From Massilia rubra (GTDB lineage Bacteria > Pseudomonadota > Gammaproteobacteria > Burkholderiales > Burkholderiaceae_D): a stretch of DNA of 64,000 nucleotides. Under the pieces are notes generated by a model, which was not told where the DNA came from, did not search any database, and worked only from the letters and a program-made list of their open reading frames with translations. The DNA is taken from contig NZ_VUYU01000012.1 of NCBI RefSeq assembly GCF_011682065.1, forward strand, positions 1 to 64,000. Direction: 5' to 3'. Below, in pieces: positions 8,464 to 18,963 of this stretch; the first letter of the stretch is position 1, and every line of letters begins with the position of its first letter. The translations under genes were made by a program, and so were the position numbers.

Positions 8464-10569
8464 TTACTTCATCGCCAGCGCCAGCGCACCGGCCTTGTTG
8501 AGCATCAGCGTAATCGATTCATGCGGCGACGGGTGCCCCAGGTAAAACCCCTGCACCAGGTCGCACCCGTATTCTTCGAGCAGCACCAGCTGTTCATCGG
8601 TCTCCACGCCCTCGGCCACCACCACCATCTTCAAGCCGTGCGCCATGGCGATGATGGCGCGCGTGATGGCGGCGTTTTCCGAATCCTGCGGCAACCCGCA
8701 GATAAAACTCTTGTCGATCTTGAGCGCCCGCACATCGAAGCGCTTGAGGTAATTCATCGACGAGTACCCGGTCCCGAAATCGTCGATCGACAGATACACG
8801 CCAATCCCGCGCAGTTGTTCGAGCGTCGCCATGGTCGCCTTGGCGTCGTCCATCAGCGTGCCTTCGGTCAGTTCGAGTTCGAGCATCTTCGGATCGAGCC
8901 CCGAGTCGTGCAATGCCGACAGCACGATCTGGGTCAGGTTTTCATCCTTGAACTGCTTGGCCGATAAATTGACCGCCATCCGGATCGACTGCCCGGTCGC
9001 TCTTTGCCATGCCTTGGCCTGGTTGCAGGCGGTGCGCAGCACCCATTCGCCGATCGGCACGATCAAACCGGTTTCCTCTGCCAGCGGAATGAACTCGGTC
9101 GGCGAGATGATGCCGCGCTCCGGATGGCGCCAGCGCACCAGCGCTTCGACGCCCACGATCTCCGACGAACGCACGTCGATCTGCGGCTGGTACAGCAAAT
9201 ACAGTTCTTCGTTGCGCAGCGCCTTGCGCAGGCCCACTTCCAGCTTCACGTGGCTCATGATCTGCATCGTCAGCGAGGAACTGTACAACTTGGCGTTGTT
9301 CTTGCCGCAGTTCTTGGCGTGGTACATGGCGGTGTCGGCGAACTTGAGCAGCGAATCGCAATCGTCGCCGTCTTCCGGGAACAGCGAAATGCCGATGCTG
9401 GCCGTGACAAAGATCTCGTGCCCTTCGATCAGGAAGGGCCGCCGCATCGCCTCCTTGACCCGGTGCGCCACATTGAGCGCGTTCTCGACCCGTTCCAGGT
9501 CGGGAATGAGGATCGTGAATTCGTCGCCGCCCAGGCGCGCCAGGTTATGCGACTGGTCCCCGCGCGAGACCAGGTCGCTCGGGCGGATGGTTTCGCGCAG
9601 CCGCTCCGAGACGATCTTGAGCAGATGGTCGCCCACGTTGTGGCCCAGCGTGTCGTTGATGCGCTTGAAGGCGTCCAGGTCCATGAACAGCACCGCGAAC
9701 TTTTTCTTGCCGACCTTGGAGCGGTGCAGTTCGCGCTCCAGCGTTTCGAGGAAGGCCTGGCGGTTCGGAATGCCGGTCAGGCTGTCGCAGTAGGCCAGGC
9801 GGCGGATCTGTTCTTCGGTGCGGCGCCGTTCGCTGATGTCGCGCACCAGGCCAAGCACTTCGTCGGGACCGGTGGCGACCAGGCGCGCTTCGAAGTGCTG
9901 CACCATGCCGAAGCTGACCAGTTCATATTCGACCGAGCGCACGTGCTGGGTATCGAGCACGCAGTGCATCTGCTCGAGCAGGCGCTCGGCGATGTCGCGC
10001 GGGAGCACTTCGGTAATGTGCTTGCCCACGCACAGCTCCGCCGGAATCGCCGCCGAGGCGTCGTGGCCTTGTTCGTAGTCGAGATAGACGCCGTCCTTGC
10101 CGAGCCGGAAAAAGGTGTCCGGAATGGCCGCCAGCACCGCGCGGTTGTGGGCGTCGGCGATGCGCAGGCGCACGATGGCGTCGCTGGCGCGCAGCACGTA
10201 CAGCACGCGGTGCCCGAGGATCGGCCAGTTGATCGGCTTCGACACAAAATCGGTGGCGCCGGCCTCGTAGGCGTTGGTCACCGCTTCGATGTCGTCGCCG
10301 CCGGTGACCATGATGATCGGCACCGGCGCGCCGGTCTCGATGCGGCGGATCTCGCGGCAGGCCGAAAAGCCGTCCATGTTCGGCATGTCGACGTCGAGCA
10401 GGATCAGGTCCGGCGCCATGCTCTGGTAGAGGGCCAGCGCCTGCAGGCCGTCCTCCGCTTCGATCGCGTCCAGCCCGACCTGGCCGAGCATTTCGAGCAT
10501 CAGCAGGCGCATGACCGGATCGTCGTCCGCCACCAGGACGACGCCGCGTTTGATTGGGGTAGCAGCCAT
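8464..10569 (-). CDS. Response regulator with PAS, GGDEF and EAL domains
   Basis: A 701-residue c-di-GMP signalling protein. The N-terminal receiver domain (about residues 10-125) has the acidic triad DDD at 15-17 and phospho-acceptor Asp59. A PAS-like region follows (about 140-265), then a GGDEF domain with intact LGGDEF and an EAL domain with GVEALVRW and DDFGTGYSS. Both catalytic motifs look intact, so it may make or degrade c-di-GMP. The start at 10569 has a GAAGGAA box and lies only two bases from the stop of the hybrid kinase upstream. It is therefore the likely output of that kinase. Confidence 0.9.
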   Translation of the reverse strand: MAATPIKRGVVLVADDDPVMRLLMLEMLGQVGLDAIEAEDGLQALALYQSMAPDLILLDVDMPNMDGFSACREIRRIETGAPVPIIMVTGGDDIEAVTNAYEAGATDFVSKPINWPILGHRVLYVLRASDAIVRLRIADAHNRAVLAAIPDTFFRLGKDGVYLDYEQGHDASAAIPAELCVGKHITEVLPRDIAERLLEQMHCVLDTQHVRSVEYELVSFGMVQHFEARLVATGPDEVLGLVRDISERRRTEEQIRRLAYCDSLTGIPNRQAFLETLERELHRSKVGKKKFAVLFMDLDAFKRINDTLGHNVGDHLLKIVSERLRETIRPSDLVSRGDQSHNLARLGGDEFTILIPDLERVENALNVAHRVKEAMRRPFLIEGHEIFVTASIGISLFPEDGDDCDSLLKFADTAMYHAKNCGKNNAKLYSSSLTMQIMSHVKLEVGLRKALRNEELYLLYQPQIDVRSSEIVGVEALVRWRHPERGIISPTEFIPLAEETGLIVPIGEWVLRTACNQAKAWQRATGQSIRMAVNLSAKQFKDENLTQIVLSALHDSGLDPKMLELELTEGTLMDDAKATMATLEQLRGIGVYLSIDDFGTGYSSMNYLKRFDVRALKIDKSFICGLPQDSENAAITRAIIAMAHGLKMVVVAEGVETDEQLVLLEEYGCDLVQGFYLGHPSPHESITLMLNKAGALALAMK

Positions 10570-10571
10570 TT

Positions 10572-13457
10572 TCAGTGTTCCTTCTCTAGGAGGGCATGCA
10601 GCGAGTGGCACACGGCCTTGAATTCCCGCTCCATGTCGGTAAGAATGCCGGACGCGCCTTCGGTGGTATCGGTGCGGCCCAGCGTTTCCATGTCTTTGCA
10701 CATCTGCGCCAGCGTCTCGGCGCCGACGTTGGCGCTGCTCGACTTGAGACTGTGCGCGATCTTGCGCAGGTTGCCGGGATCGACTCCGGCAATGGCCTGG
10801 CGCAGCGTGTTCAGGTGCTGCGGCGTGTCGCCGACGTAAGCGGCGATGACGCGCTGCACCAGCGCGTCGCCGCGCTCCTTGCTCAGCGCCCGGATGTTTT
10901 CGAGCGCGTGACGGTTGATGACGTCGCGCTGCACCGCGCCTTCGCGCAGCACGGCGCCGTGCGCGGGCGCCACCAGCGCCGCCGGCGCCGTCCGGGCCGG
11001 TGGAGCCGGTGCGGCCGGTGGCGGCGCGGGACGCTCGTCGTGATGGACGCTGCCGGGCAGCGGCAGGGTGATCCAGCGTCCGAGCACGGTGGCCAGTTCC
11101 TGCTGCGTGAACGGCTTGCTCAGGTAGTCGTCCATCCCGGCCGCCAGGCACGCTTCCTGGTCGCCCTGCAGCGCGTTGGCGGTAATCGCAATGATCGGCA
11201 AGGTGCGCGCGCGTCCGCATTCGCGTTCGTGGCGGCGGATTTCGGCGGTGGCCGCAAAGCCATCCATGACCGGCATCTGGCAATCCATCAGCACCACGTC
11301 GTAGCCGTCGGTGCGGGCGGCGGCCAGCGCTTCGGCGCCGTTGCGGGCGCAGTACACGCCCAGGCCGAGCGAGTCGAGCATGGCGGTCGCCACTTCGACG
11401 TTGACCGGATTGTCTTCGGCCAGCAGCACGCGCTGGCGGCGCAGCTTGCGCCCCGCCGGCGCGGCCGGGGCGCGCGCCACGGGGGCCGCCGCCAGCGCGC
11501 TGGCCGGCTTGCCGCGCGGGCGCGTCATGATGCATTCGAACAGATCGGCCGCGCGCGCCGGTTTGATCAACTGGTAGGCCACGCCGGCGTCGCGTCGCTG
11601 CACCGGATCGGCCGCCAGGCGGTTGTCGCTGATGAGCATGATGCGGGTGGCGCTGGTGGCCGGGTCGCCCTTGATGCCGGCCGCCAGCGACAGGCCGCTG
11701 GTGCGCTCGAGGTCCATGTCGACGATCGCCACTTCGTACGGGCGCCCGGCGTGCGCCGCCGCCAGCAGGCGGTCGACCGCGTCCGCCGCCGATACGGCGC
11801 TGTCGCTGGCCACCTGCCATTCGGCCAGCTGGCGTTCGAGGCTGGCGCGGCTGGCGGCCTGCTCGTCGACGATCAGTACGCGCATGCCTTCGGTCATGCG
11901 CAGGCTGGCGTCGAGCATGTTCGGGTCGACCCGGCGCTTGTCGAAGCTGACCGTGAACCAGAAGATCGAGCCATGCGGCGATGCATTGTCGACCCCGATC
12001 TTGCCGCCCATGAGTTCGACCAGCTGGCGCGAGATAGCCAGGCCCAGGCCGGTGCCGCCGTACTTGCGCGTGGTCGAACTGTCGGCCTGCGAAAAGGCGT
12101 CGAAGATCCGGCTGCGCGCCTCGCGCGAGACGCCGATGCCGGTGTCGTGCACCTCGAAGCGCAGGCCGACGCTGGCGCCGTCTTCAGTTTCGACATCGAC
12201 CTTGGCCAGGATCTGGCCGCGCTCGGTAAACTTGAGCGCGTTGCCGATCAGGTTAGCCATGATCTGGCGCAGGCGGTTGGGGTCGCCGCAGATGGCGATC
12301 GGGATATCGTTGGCGATCGCAAAGTCGAGCGCGATGCCTTTCGCTTGCGCTTGCGGGGTGTAGATGGTGTTGATGTCATCGAGCAAGTCCCACAGGTTGA
12401 AATTGATGTACTCGATCGACAGCTTGCCGGCCTCGATCTTGGAAAAGTCGAGAATGTCGTTGATGATCACCAACAGGTGCTCGCCGGAACGCTTGACCAG
12501 CTTGGTGTAGTTGCGCTGGGTATCGTTCAGCGAGGTGCTGAGCAGCATCTCGGTCATGCCGAGCACGCCATTCATGGGGGTGCGGATTTCGTGGCTCATG
12601 GTGGCCAGGAAGGCGCTCTTGGCGCGGCTGGCCGCTTCGGCCGCGTTCTTGGCCTTTTCCAGCTGTTCGGTGCGCACGCTGACCTGGCGTTCGAGCTCGT
12701 CGCGATGGTGGGTGAGGGCGGCGCCGCGTCCTTCGATCTGGGCCAGCATGGCGTTGAAACTGTCGATCAGCGAACCCATCTCGTCGGTGCGTTCGTGCGC
12801 GATGCGCAGGTTGTAGTTCTGGCTGGCCGAGACCTTTTGCGCGGCGTTGATGAGCTTGGCGACCGGGTCGGCGATGCTGGCCTTGAAGCGGCTCGCCAGC
12901 ATCAGCGACATCAGCAGCGAGCCCCCCATGGCGCAGGCGATGATGCCCAGGCTTTTCAGGATGTCGAGCCACATCAGGGTCAGGTCGGCTTCGATCATCA
13001 CGATGCCGACCTGGTAGTTGGCGTTGATCACGGGGCGGTACAGGCGCATGCGGCTGGACCAGAAGCGGCTGCCCTGGCGGCTCGCTTCGGCCAGCACGTC
13101 TTCGTCCAGGTTCATTTCGGGCGCGCTCGGTTCCGGCTCGGCCTGGCCGTTGCGCACGTAGCGGGCAAACAGCTTGCCTTTACGGTCGAACAAGACCGCG
13201 CTCGAGATTTCGACCTTGGCCTTGAGCGCCGACAAGGTGGCGCTGGCCTGGTCGCGGTCGTTGAACATCAGCGCGTCGACGCTGTTGGTGCCGATCACGC
13301 CGGCGAACGAGGACAGTTGCATGCCTTCATCCTTGCGGTGGCTGAGCACGGACGTGACGGCGAAGGCGATGAAGACGAAGAACAGGGCGGTGCCGGTCGA
13401 CAGGAACGAGATGATCGTCAGTTTTTTGTTCAGGCTTGAGCGTTCGAAGTTCAGCAT
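10572..13457 (-). CDS. Hybrid sensor histidine kinase with two receiver domains and Hpt
   Basis: A 961-residue membrane phosphorelay protein. TM1 is at about residues 12-32, a periplasmic sensor follows, and TM2 is at about 170-190. HAMP and a coiled coil come next, then HisKA with [18 protein letters not shown] (His about 288) and an HATPase with [18 protein letters not shown]. The first receiver-like domain lacks part of the acidic pocket ([12 protein letters not shown]) and may be inactive. The second has [11 protein letters not shown] and Asp about 725 in [12 protein letters not shown]. The C-terminal Hpt domain has [12 protein letters not shown] (His about 900). This BarA/ArcB-like order predicts a His-Asp-His-Asp relay ending on the adjacent GGDEF-EAL regulator. 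Confidence 0.9.
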   Translation of the reverse strand: MLNFERSSLNKKLTIISFLSTGTALFFVFIAFAVTSVLSHRKDEGMQLSSFAGVIGTNSVDALMFNDRDQASATLSALKAKVEISSAVLFDRKGKLFARYVRNGQAEPEPSAPEMNLDEDVLAEASRQGSRFWSSRMRLYRPVINANYQVGIVMIEADLTLMWLDILKSLGIIACAMGGSLLMSLMLASRFKASIADPVAKLINAAQKVSASQNYNLRIAHERTDEMGSLIDSFNAMLAQIEGRGAALTHHRDELERQVSVRTEQLEKAKNAAEAASRAKSAFLATMSHEIRTPMNGVLGMTEMLLSTSLNDTQRNYTKLVKRSGEHLLVIINDILDFSKIEAGKLSIEYINFNLWDLLDDINTIYTPQAQAKGIALDFAIANDIPIAICGDPNRLRQIMANLIGNALKFTERGQILAKVDVETEDGASVGLRFEVHDTGIGVSREARSRIFDAFSQADSSTTRKYGGTGLGLAISRQLVELMGGKIGVDNASPHGSIFWFTVSFDKRRVDPNMLDASLRMTEGMRVLIVDEQAASRASLERQLAEWQVASDSAVSAADAVDRLLAAAHAGRPYEVAIVDMDLERTSGLSLAAGIKGDPATSATRIMLISDNRLAADPVQRRDAGVAYQLIKPARAADLFECIMTRPRGKPASALAAAPVARAPAAPAGRKLRRQRVLLAEDNPVNVEVATAMLDSLGLGVYCARNGAEALAAARTDGYDVVLMDCQMPVMDGFAATAEIRRHERECGRARTLPIIAITANALQGDQEACLAAGMDDYLSKPFTQQELATVLGRWITLPLPGSVHHDERPAPPPAAPAPPARTAPAALVAPAHGAVLREGAVQRDVINRHALENIRALSKERGDALVQRVIAAYVGDTPQHLNTLRQAIAGVDPGNLRKIAHSLKSSSANVGAETLAQMCKDMETLGRTDTTEGASGILTDMEREFKAVCHSLHALLEKEH

Positions 13458-13784
13458 GATGAGACGACCCGGCAGAAAGAGTTCAATGTCCGGGAAATAT
13501 GTCCCGCAGGAAAAATATACGGGGATTGATCTGGCACGACTTTGATAAGGCACAAACGTGACGGGACGCTGTCAAAAAAAGCGACAGTGTCAAACAGACA
13601 GCTGTTCCTTTCCGTTTGCCGGCGCCGGGCGAGCTGGCTTGACAAAAAACACGACTGTTGCTTTATCGCTTCATCTTTGTCGAATCCGGCGGCGTCCCTG
13701 TTATAGTTGGACCGGCTATCTTCTGCCAGCCATCGGTCCGGTATCCACTGAACCCGGCGGCCAGCTGTTCCCCCGAAAGCGACC
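13458..13784. other. Divergent intergenic region between two kinase genes
   Basis: No gene is supported here. The segment is more AT-rich than its surroundings and holds short CTGTC/GACAG inverted motifs (about 13570-13605) within a run of A residues. It presumably carries the divergent promoters of the hybrid kinase and the PAS kinase. I could not fix -35/-10 boxes with confidence. Confidence 0.4.
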
Positions 13785-16016
13785 ATGCATACGACTGGTT
13801 TTGGTATTGGCATGGGTGCTGCCGAGCACTGTTCAGGCCCGGACGGGAATACCGAGTTCAGGCGCCAGGAAAGCCTGCTCAAGACCGGCGCCCTGCAGGA
13901 CGCCATTTTTAACAGCGCCTATTTTTCCAGCATCGCCACCGACGAAAAAGGCGTGATCCAGATCTTCAATGTCGGCGCCGAGCGCATGCTCGGCTATACC
14001 GCGCTCGATGTCGTCAACCGGATCACGCCGGCCGACATTTCGGACCCGCTCGAAGTGATCGCGCGCGCCAAGGCGCTCAGCGTGGAGCTCGACACGGCGA
14101 TCACCCCCGGCTTCGAGGCGCTGGTGTTCAAGGCGTCGCGCGGCATCGAAGACATTTACGAACTGACTTACTTCCGCAAGGATGGCAGCCGCTTTCCGGC
14201 CGTGGTGTCGGTAACGGCCTTGCGCGACGACCAGAACGCCATCATCGGCTACCTGCTGATCGGCACCGACAATACCGCGCGCAAGCGGGCCGAAGAAGCG
14301 CTGCTCAAGGCGGGCGCGCTGCAAAGCGCCATTTTCAACAGCGCCAATTTCTCGAGCATCGCCACCGACGCCAAGGGCGTGATCCAGATCTTCAATGTCG
14401 GCGCCGAGCGCATGCTGGGGTACACGGCGCTGGAAGTGATGAACACGATCACCCCGGCCGACATTTCCGATCCCCAGGAAGTGATTGCGCGCGCCAAGGC
14501 GCTCAGCATGGAACTGGAAACGCCGATCACGCCCGGTTTCGAGGCGCTGGTGTTCAAGGCCTCGCGCGGCATCGAAGACATTTACGAGCTGACCTATGTG
14601 CGCAAGGACGGCAGCCGCTTTCCGGCGATCGTGTCGGTCACCGCGCTGCGCGACGCCCAGGACGAGATCATCGGTTACTTGCTGATCGGTACCGACAATA
14701 CCGCCCGCAAGCAGGTCGAGGCGGCCCAGGCCCTGCTCGACCAGCGCCTGCGCGACCAGCAGTTCTATACCCGTTCGCTGATCGAGTCGAATCTCGACGC
14801 CCTGATGATGACTGATCCGCAAGGCATCATTTCAGACGTGAACCAGCAGATGGTCGCGCTCACCGGGCGCACCCGCGATGAACTGATCGGCGCACCAAGC
14901 AAGAAGTTCTTTACCGACCAGAGCCAGGCCGACGCCGCCATCAAGCGCGTGCTCCAGGAAAACAAGGTGACCGATTACGAACTGACGGTGCGCGCCCTCA
15001 ATGGCGTCGAAACGGTGGTGTCGTACAACGCCGCCACCTTCCACGACCGCGACCGCAAGTTGCAGGGCGTGTTCGCCGCCGCGCGCGACGTCACCGAGCG
15101 CAAGCGCTTCGAGCACACGCTGGAAGTGAAAAACATCGAGCTCGAGCGCGCCAGCCGCATGAAGTCCGAATTCCTGGCCACCATGTCGCACGAGTTGCGT
15201 ACGCCGCTCAACGCCATCATCGGCTTTTCCGAAGCGCTGAAAGATGGTTTGCTGGGCGAGACCAGTGTGCTGCAAAACGAATGCGTCGGCGATATCTTCA
15301 GCAGCGGCCAACACTTGCTCTCGCTGATCAACGACATCCTCGACCTGTCGAAAGTCGAAGCGGGCATGATGGCGCTCGAACTCGAACTGGTGGACTTGCA
15401 GGTTCTGCTACCGAACAGCCTGACCATCGTGCGCGAAAAGGCCGCGGCGCAGGAAATCGCGCTGACCCTGGAAATGGGCGCCGACCTGGGCACGCCGCAA
15501 CTGGACATCCGCAAGACCAAGCAAATTGTCTACAACCTGCTCTCGAACGCGGTCAAATTCAGCGGCCACGGGGGCGCGGTCACCTTGCACGCGCGGCGCG
15601 TGCCGCGCAGCGCCGTCGGTCACCTGGACGGCAGCTGGCCGGTGCATGGGTTTGCGCTTGCTCAAAACGAGTTCAACGACTTTCTGGAGTTGTGTGTGAG
15701 CGATGGCGGCATCGGCATTTCGGAGCCGGACATGGCCAAGCTGTTCCAGGCCTTCAGCCAGATCGACAGCAGCCTGGCGCGTAAATTCGAAGGAACCGGC
15801 CTGGGCCTGGCGATGGTGAAACAGTTGGCCGAGCTCCAGGGCGGCACGGTGGCCGTGGCCAGCGCCGCCGGCGAGGGCTCGCGCTTCGCCGTCTGGCTGC
15901 CGCTGCGCACGGCGCTGCCGGGAGCGCGCCCCGCCTTGCACGGCTCCACCCTGCGCCACCCGGTCGGGAGTGCGCCCGAGGCTGCCGGCGTCGCCGACGC
16001 CACGCGCGAGTACTAG
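13785..16016 (+). CDS. PAS-domain sensor histidine kinase with duplicated PAS
   Basis: A 743-residue soluble kinase with no membrane segment. Two almost identical PAS/PAC units (about residues 35-176 and 177-318) each contain FSSIATD, VIQIFNVGAERMLGYTAL and GYLLIGTDNTARK. A third, different PAS (about 325-440) is followed by HisKA with MSHELRTPLNAIIGFSEAL (His about 469). The HATPase ends in GTGLGLAMVKQLAELQGG. It has no receiver domain of its own. The single-domain receiver and the REC-GGDEF-EAL-REC protein directly downstream are the probable partners. Confidence 0.9.
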   Translation: MHTTGFGIGMGAAEHCSGPDGNTEFRRQESLLKTGALQDAIFNSAYFSSIATDEKGVIQIFNVGAERMLGYTALDVVNRITPADISDPLEVIARAKALSVELDTAITPGFEALVFKASRGIEDIYELTYFRKDGSRFPAVVSVTALRDDQNAIIGYLLIGTDNTARKRAEEALLKAGALQSAIFNSANFSSIATDAKGVIQIFNVGAERMLGYTALEVMNTITPADISDPQEVIARAKALSMELETPITPGFEALVFKASRGIEDIYELTYVRKDGSRFPAIVSVTALRDAQDEIIGYLLIGTDNTARKQVEAAQALLDQRLRDQQFYTRSLIESNLDALMMTDPQGIISDVNQQMVALTGRTRDELIGAPSKKFFTDQSQADAAIKRVLQENKVTDYELTVRALNGVETVVSYNAATFHDRDRKLQGVFAAARDVTERKRFEHTLEVKNIELERASRMKSEFLATMSHELRTPLNAIIGFSEALKDGLLGETSVLQNECVGDIFSSGQHLLSLINDILDLSKVEAGMMALELELVDLQVLLPNSLTIVREKAAAQEIALTLEMGADLGTPQLDIRKTKQIVYNLLSNAVKFSGHGGAVTLHARRVPRSAVGHLDGSWPVHGFALAQNEFNDFLELCVSDGGIGISEPDMAKLFQAFSQIDSSLARKFEGTGLGLAMVKQLAELQGGTVAVASAAGEGSRFAVWLPLRTALPGARPALHGSTLRHPVGSAPEAAGVADATREY
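13887..14738 (+). repeat. Direct 426-bp duplication encoding tandem PAS domains
   Basis: Two adjacent units (13887-14312 and 14313-14738) are offset by exactly 426 bases (142 codons) and are strongly similar in DNA and protein. Both include the string TCCAGATCTTCAATGTCGGC. The arrangement indicates an in-frame tandem duplication within the kinase gene. Confidence 0.8.
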
Positions 16017-16018
16017 GC

Positions 16019-16396
16019 ATGGCAACCATCCTGGTCATTGAAGACAACCCGGCCAACATGAAGCTGGCCTCTCTGCTGCTGCGCCATGCCGGGCACGCCG
16101 TGCTGTGCGCGGTCGACGCCGAAAGCGGCCTGACGATGGCGCGTACCGAGAGACCGGACCTGATCCTGATGGATATCCAGTTACCCGGCATGGACGGCCT
16201 GGCGGCGACCGCGCTGCTGAAACAGGACCCCGCCACCGGCGCCATCCCGGTGATCGCGCTGACCGCCATGGCGATGAAGGAAGACCGCGAAAAAAGCGAG
16301 AGCGCCGGGTGCGACGCCTACATCGCCAAGCCGCTGCGCTACCAGGAATTGTTCGCCGCCATCGATGCCTTGCTGCCCCAGGGAGCGGCGGCATGA
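16019..16396 (+). CDS. Single-domain (DivK/CheY-like) response regulator
   Basis: A 125-residue stand-alone receiver domain. The acidic pair E8-D9 sits in ILVIEDNPANMKL, the phospho-acceptor is Asp52 in LILMDIQLPGMDG, and the conserved Lys is in YIAKPLRY. No output domain is present. It starts two bases after the kinase stop and overlaps the next gene by four bases (ATGA). It is probably a phosphate shuttle or sink between the PAS kinase and the downstream c-di-GMP protein. Confidence 0.92.
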   Translation: MATILVIEDNPANMKLASLLLRHAGHAVLCAVDAESGLTMARTERPDLILMDIQLPGMDGLAATALLKQDPATGAIPVIALTAMAMKEDREKSESAGCDAYIAKPLRYQELFAAIDALLPQGAAA

Positions 16397-18963
16397 GCCT
16401 GCGCGCGCCCACCATCCTGATCGTCGACGACGAAGCCCAGAACCGGCGCCTGCTGGCGGTACTGTTGCGCCCGGAAGGATACAGCACCTCCAGCGCCGCC
16501 AGCGGCGAGGAGGCACTGGCCGCCATCGGCGCCGAGCCGCCCGACCTGATCCTGCTCGACATTACCATGCCGGGCATGGATGGCTATCAAGTGGCCAGCA
16601 TCCTGAAGTCGAACCCGGCCACGGCGAATATTCCCATCATCATGGTCACCGCGCACCTGGAACGCACCGCGCGCCTGGCCGGGCTCGACGCCGGCGCCGA
16701 AGACTTTTTAACCAAGCCGGTCGACCGCGCCGAACTGTGGCTGAGGGTGCGCAACCTGCTGCGCTTGAAGGCCTATGGCGACCTGCAGGACCATAGCGCC
16801 AACCTGGAGCGCCAGGTGCAGGCGCGCACGGCGGACCTGGAGCGCTTTCGCGCCGCGATGGACGCCACCGCCGACGCCATCATGCTGGTCAGCCGCGCCA
16901 GCATGCGCTTTACCGAGGTGAACGAAACCGCCTGCACCTTGCTCGCTTACACGCGCGAGGAGATGCTGGGCATGGGGATGGCCGACCTGATCGATGCCAG
17001 CGACGCCAAGCTGGAACACCAATACGATGCCCTCATCGCTGGCGGCCTGAACCGCGACCAGGAGGAAATGCGGATGCGGCGCAGCGATGGCGCGACCGTG
17101 CAGGTGGAAGTGAACAGCCAGGCCATGCGCTCCGGAAATGATTGGACCATCGTGATCGTGGTGCGCGATATCACCGAGCGCAAGGAAGCGCAGCAGCGCC
17201 TGACCCATCTGGCGCATCACGATTCGCTCACGGGCCTGCCCAATCGCACCTTGTTTTACGAATCGCTGCAGCGCACCGTGGCGCTGGCGCGCGACACCGG
17301 CGCGCTGGTGGCGGTCATGTTCATCGACCTCGACAATTTCAAGACGGTCAACGACACGCTCGGGCATGCGGTCGGCGACGAGCTGCTGGTACAGTTCAGC
17401 AACCGGCTGGTCGAATGCGTGCGCGTGCGCGACACCGTCGGCCGCCTGGGCGGGGACGAATTTGCGCTGATCCTGATCATGCAGGACAGCCAGCAGGGCG
17501 CGGTCGTGATCGCTGACAAGATCCGCGACGCATTGCGCGCGCCCTTCGTGCTGCACGAGCACGAACTGAGCATCACGGCCAGCATCGGCATCACGCTCCA
17601 TCCGGCCGATTCGTCCGATCCGGCCACCTTGATCAAGTATGCCGATACGGCGATGTACGAGGCCAAGCATGCCGGGCGCGACACCTACCGCTTTTTCACG
17701 GCCCAGATGAATGCCGACGTGCTGGCCCGCCTCAAGCTCGAGAAGGCGCTGCGGCAGGCGATCGAGAACGAGGAATTCGTCTTGCACTACCAGCCCAAGG
17801 TGCACCTCAACAGCGGCCGCGTGGCGGGCCTGGAAGCGCTGCTGCGTTGGAATCGCCCAGGGTACGGCATGGTGCCGCCGAATGAATTCATCTCGGTCCT
17901 GGAAGAGACCGGCATGATCGTGCAGGTGGGCAGTTGGGTGCTGGCGCAGGCATGCAAACAGATCGGCATGTGGTTGCGATCGCCCTCAGGCCCGGTCCAG
18001 GTCTCGGTCAACGTCTCCGGAAGACAATTCCTCGAAGGCGACCTGGACGCGGACATCATCGCCGGGCTGGCCAGGCACGCCATTCCACCGGGCTTGCTGG
18101 AGCTAGAGCTGACCGAAACGTCCTTGATGGCCAATACCGAACGCACTTCCGACATCTTGAGCCGGCTGAAACAACATGGGGTGCAGATTTCCATCGACGA
18201 TTTCGGCACCGGCTACTCCAGCCTGGCTTACCTGCGCCGCTTCCCCATCGATAAACTCAAGATCGATATCGCCTTCATCCGCGAGGTCACCAACAATCCC
18301 GATGACGCGGCCATCGTGCTGGCCATCATCAGCATGGCCAGCAGTCTCAAGCTCGAGGTGATCGCCGAAGGCGTCGAGACGGCCGCCCAGCTCAACTACC
18401 TGCGCCGCCATCGCTGCGACCAGATCCAGGGCTACTATGTCAGCCGTCCCCTGCCAACCGAGCAGGTCAGCGCATTTTTGTTGCAACGTAACGTGCTCGG
18501 CCCGCCGGCGGACGCCGTCCAGGCCGGGAAGACGCTGTTAATCATCGACGACGATCCCTTCATGCTCGAAGTGCTCAGCAACCTGTTCGGCTGCGACGGC
18601 TACCGCATCCTGTGCGCAGGCTCGGCCGCCGAAGGTTTCGACATGCTCGCCTTGAACGAGGTGCAGGTGATCTTGTGCGACCAGTGCATGCCGTCGATGA
18701 GCGGCACGGATTTCCTCGACAAGGTCAAGGAGCTCTATCCGAAGACGTTTCGCATCGTGTTGTCGGGGCAAAGCGATCTGGCCTCGATCATCGAAGCGGT
18801 TAATTGCGGCGCCGTCCTGCGCTACTACACGAAGCCTTGGGATAACCAGCTGCTGCGCGATCATGTGCGCGATGCTTTTTCGCCAATTTGCGGCCAGCCA
18901 CGCCGCTCCGCCGGCATAGGCGCGATGGCTACTTCAGCAGCGCCTGCAATTCCGGCAGCTTGA
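16393..18963 (+). CDS. REC-PAS-GGDEF-EAL-REC signalling protein
   Basis: An 856-residue protein with receiver domains at both ends. The N-terminal REC has DDE at 12-14 and Asp56. A PAS/PAC domain spans about residues 150-260. The GGDEF domain has an intact LGGDEF, and the EAL domain has GLEALLRW and [16 protein letters not shown]. The C-terminal REC has DDD in LLIIDDDPFML and phospho-acceptor Asp763 in VILCDQCMPSMSG, resembling RpfG/HupR-type receivers. Two receivers on one c-di-GMP enzyme suggest dual inputs. The start overlaps the preceding gene by ATGA. The 3' end overlaps the convergent gene by 35 bases. Confidence 0.9.
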   Translation: MSLRAPTILIVDDEAQNRRLLAVLLRPEGYSTSSAASGEEALAAIGAEPPDLILLDITMPGMDGYQVASILKSNPATANIPIIMVTAHLERTARLAGLDAGAEDFLTKPVDRAELWLRVRNLLRLKAYGDLQDHSANLERQVQARTADLERFRAAMDATADAIMLVSRASMRFTEVNETACTLLAYTREEMLGMGMADLIDASDAKLEHQYDALIAGGLNRDQEEMRMRRSDGATVQVEVNSQAMRSGNDWTIVIVVRDITERKEAQQRLTHLAHHDSLTGLPNRTLFYESLQRTVALARDTGALVAVMFIDLDNFKTVNDTLGHAVGDELLVQFSNRLVECVRVRDTVGRLGGDEFALILIMQDSQQGAVVIADKIRDALRAPFVLHEHELSITASIGITLHPADSSDPATLIKYADTAMYEAKHAGRDTYRFFTAQMNADVLARLKLEKALRQAIENEEFVLHYQPKVHLNSGRVAGLEALLRWNRPGYGMVPPNEFISVLEETGMIVQVGSWVLAQACKQIGMWLRSPSGPVQVSVNVSGRQFLEGDLDADIIAGLARHAIPPGLLELELTETSLMANTERTSDILSRLKQHGVQISIDDFGTGYSSLAYLRRFPIDKLKIDIAFIREVTNNPDDAAIVLAIISMASSLKLEVIAEGVETAAQLNYLRRHRCDQIQGYYVSRPLPTEQVSAFLLQRNVLGPPADAVQAGKTLLIIDDDPFMLEVLSNLFGCDGYRILCAGSAAEGFDMLALNEVQVILCDQCMPSMSGTDFLDKVKELYPKTFRIVLSGQSDLASIIEAVNCGAVLRYYTKPWDNQLLRDHVRDAFSPICGQPRRSAGIGAMATSAAPAIPAA

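Noticed and set aside
8464-13553. A single giant open frame spanning the regulator and part of the hybrid kinase region
   Set aside because: The extension beyond 10569 runs out of frame over the hybrid kinase; homology and ribosome sites define two separate genes.
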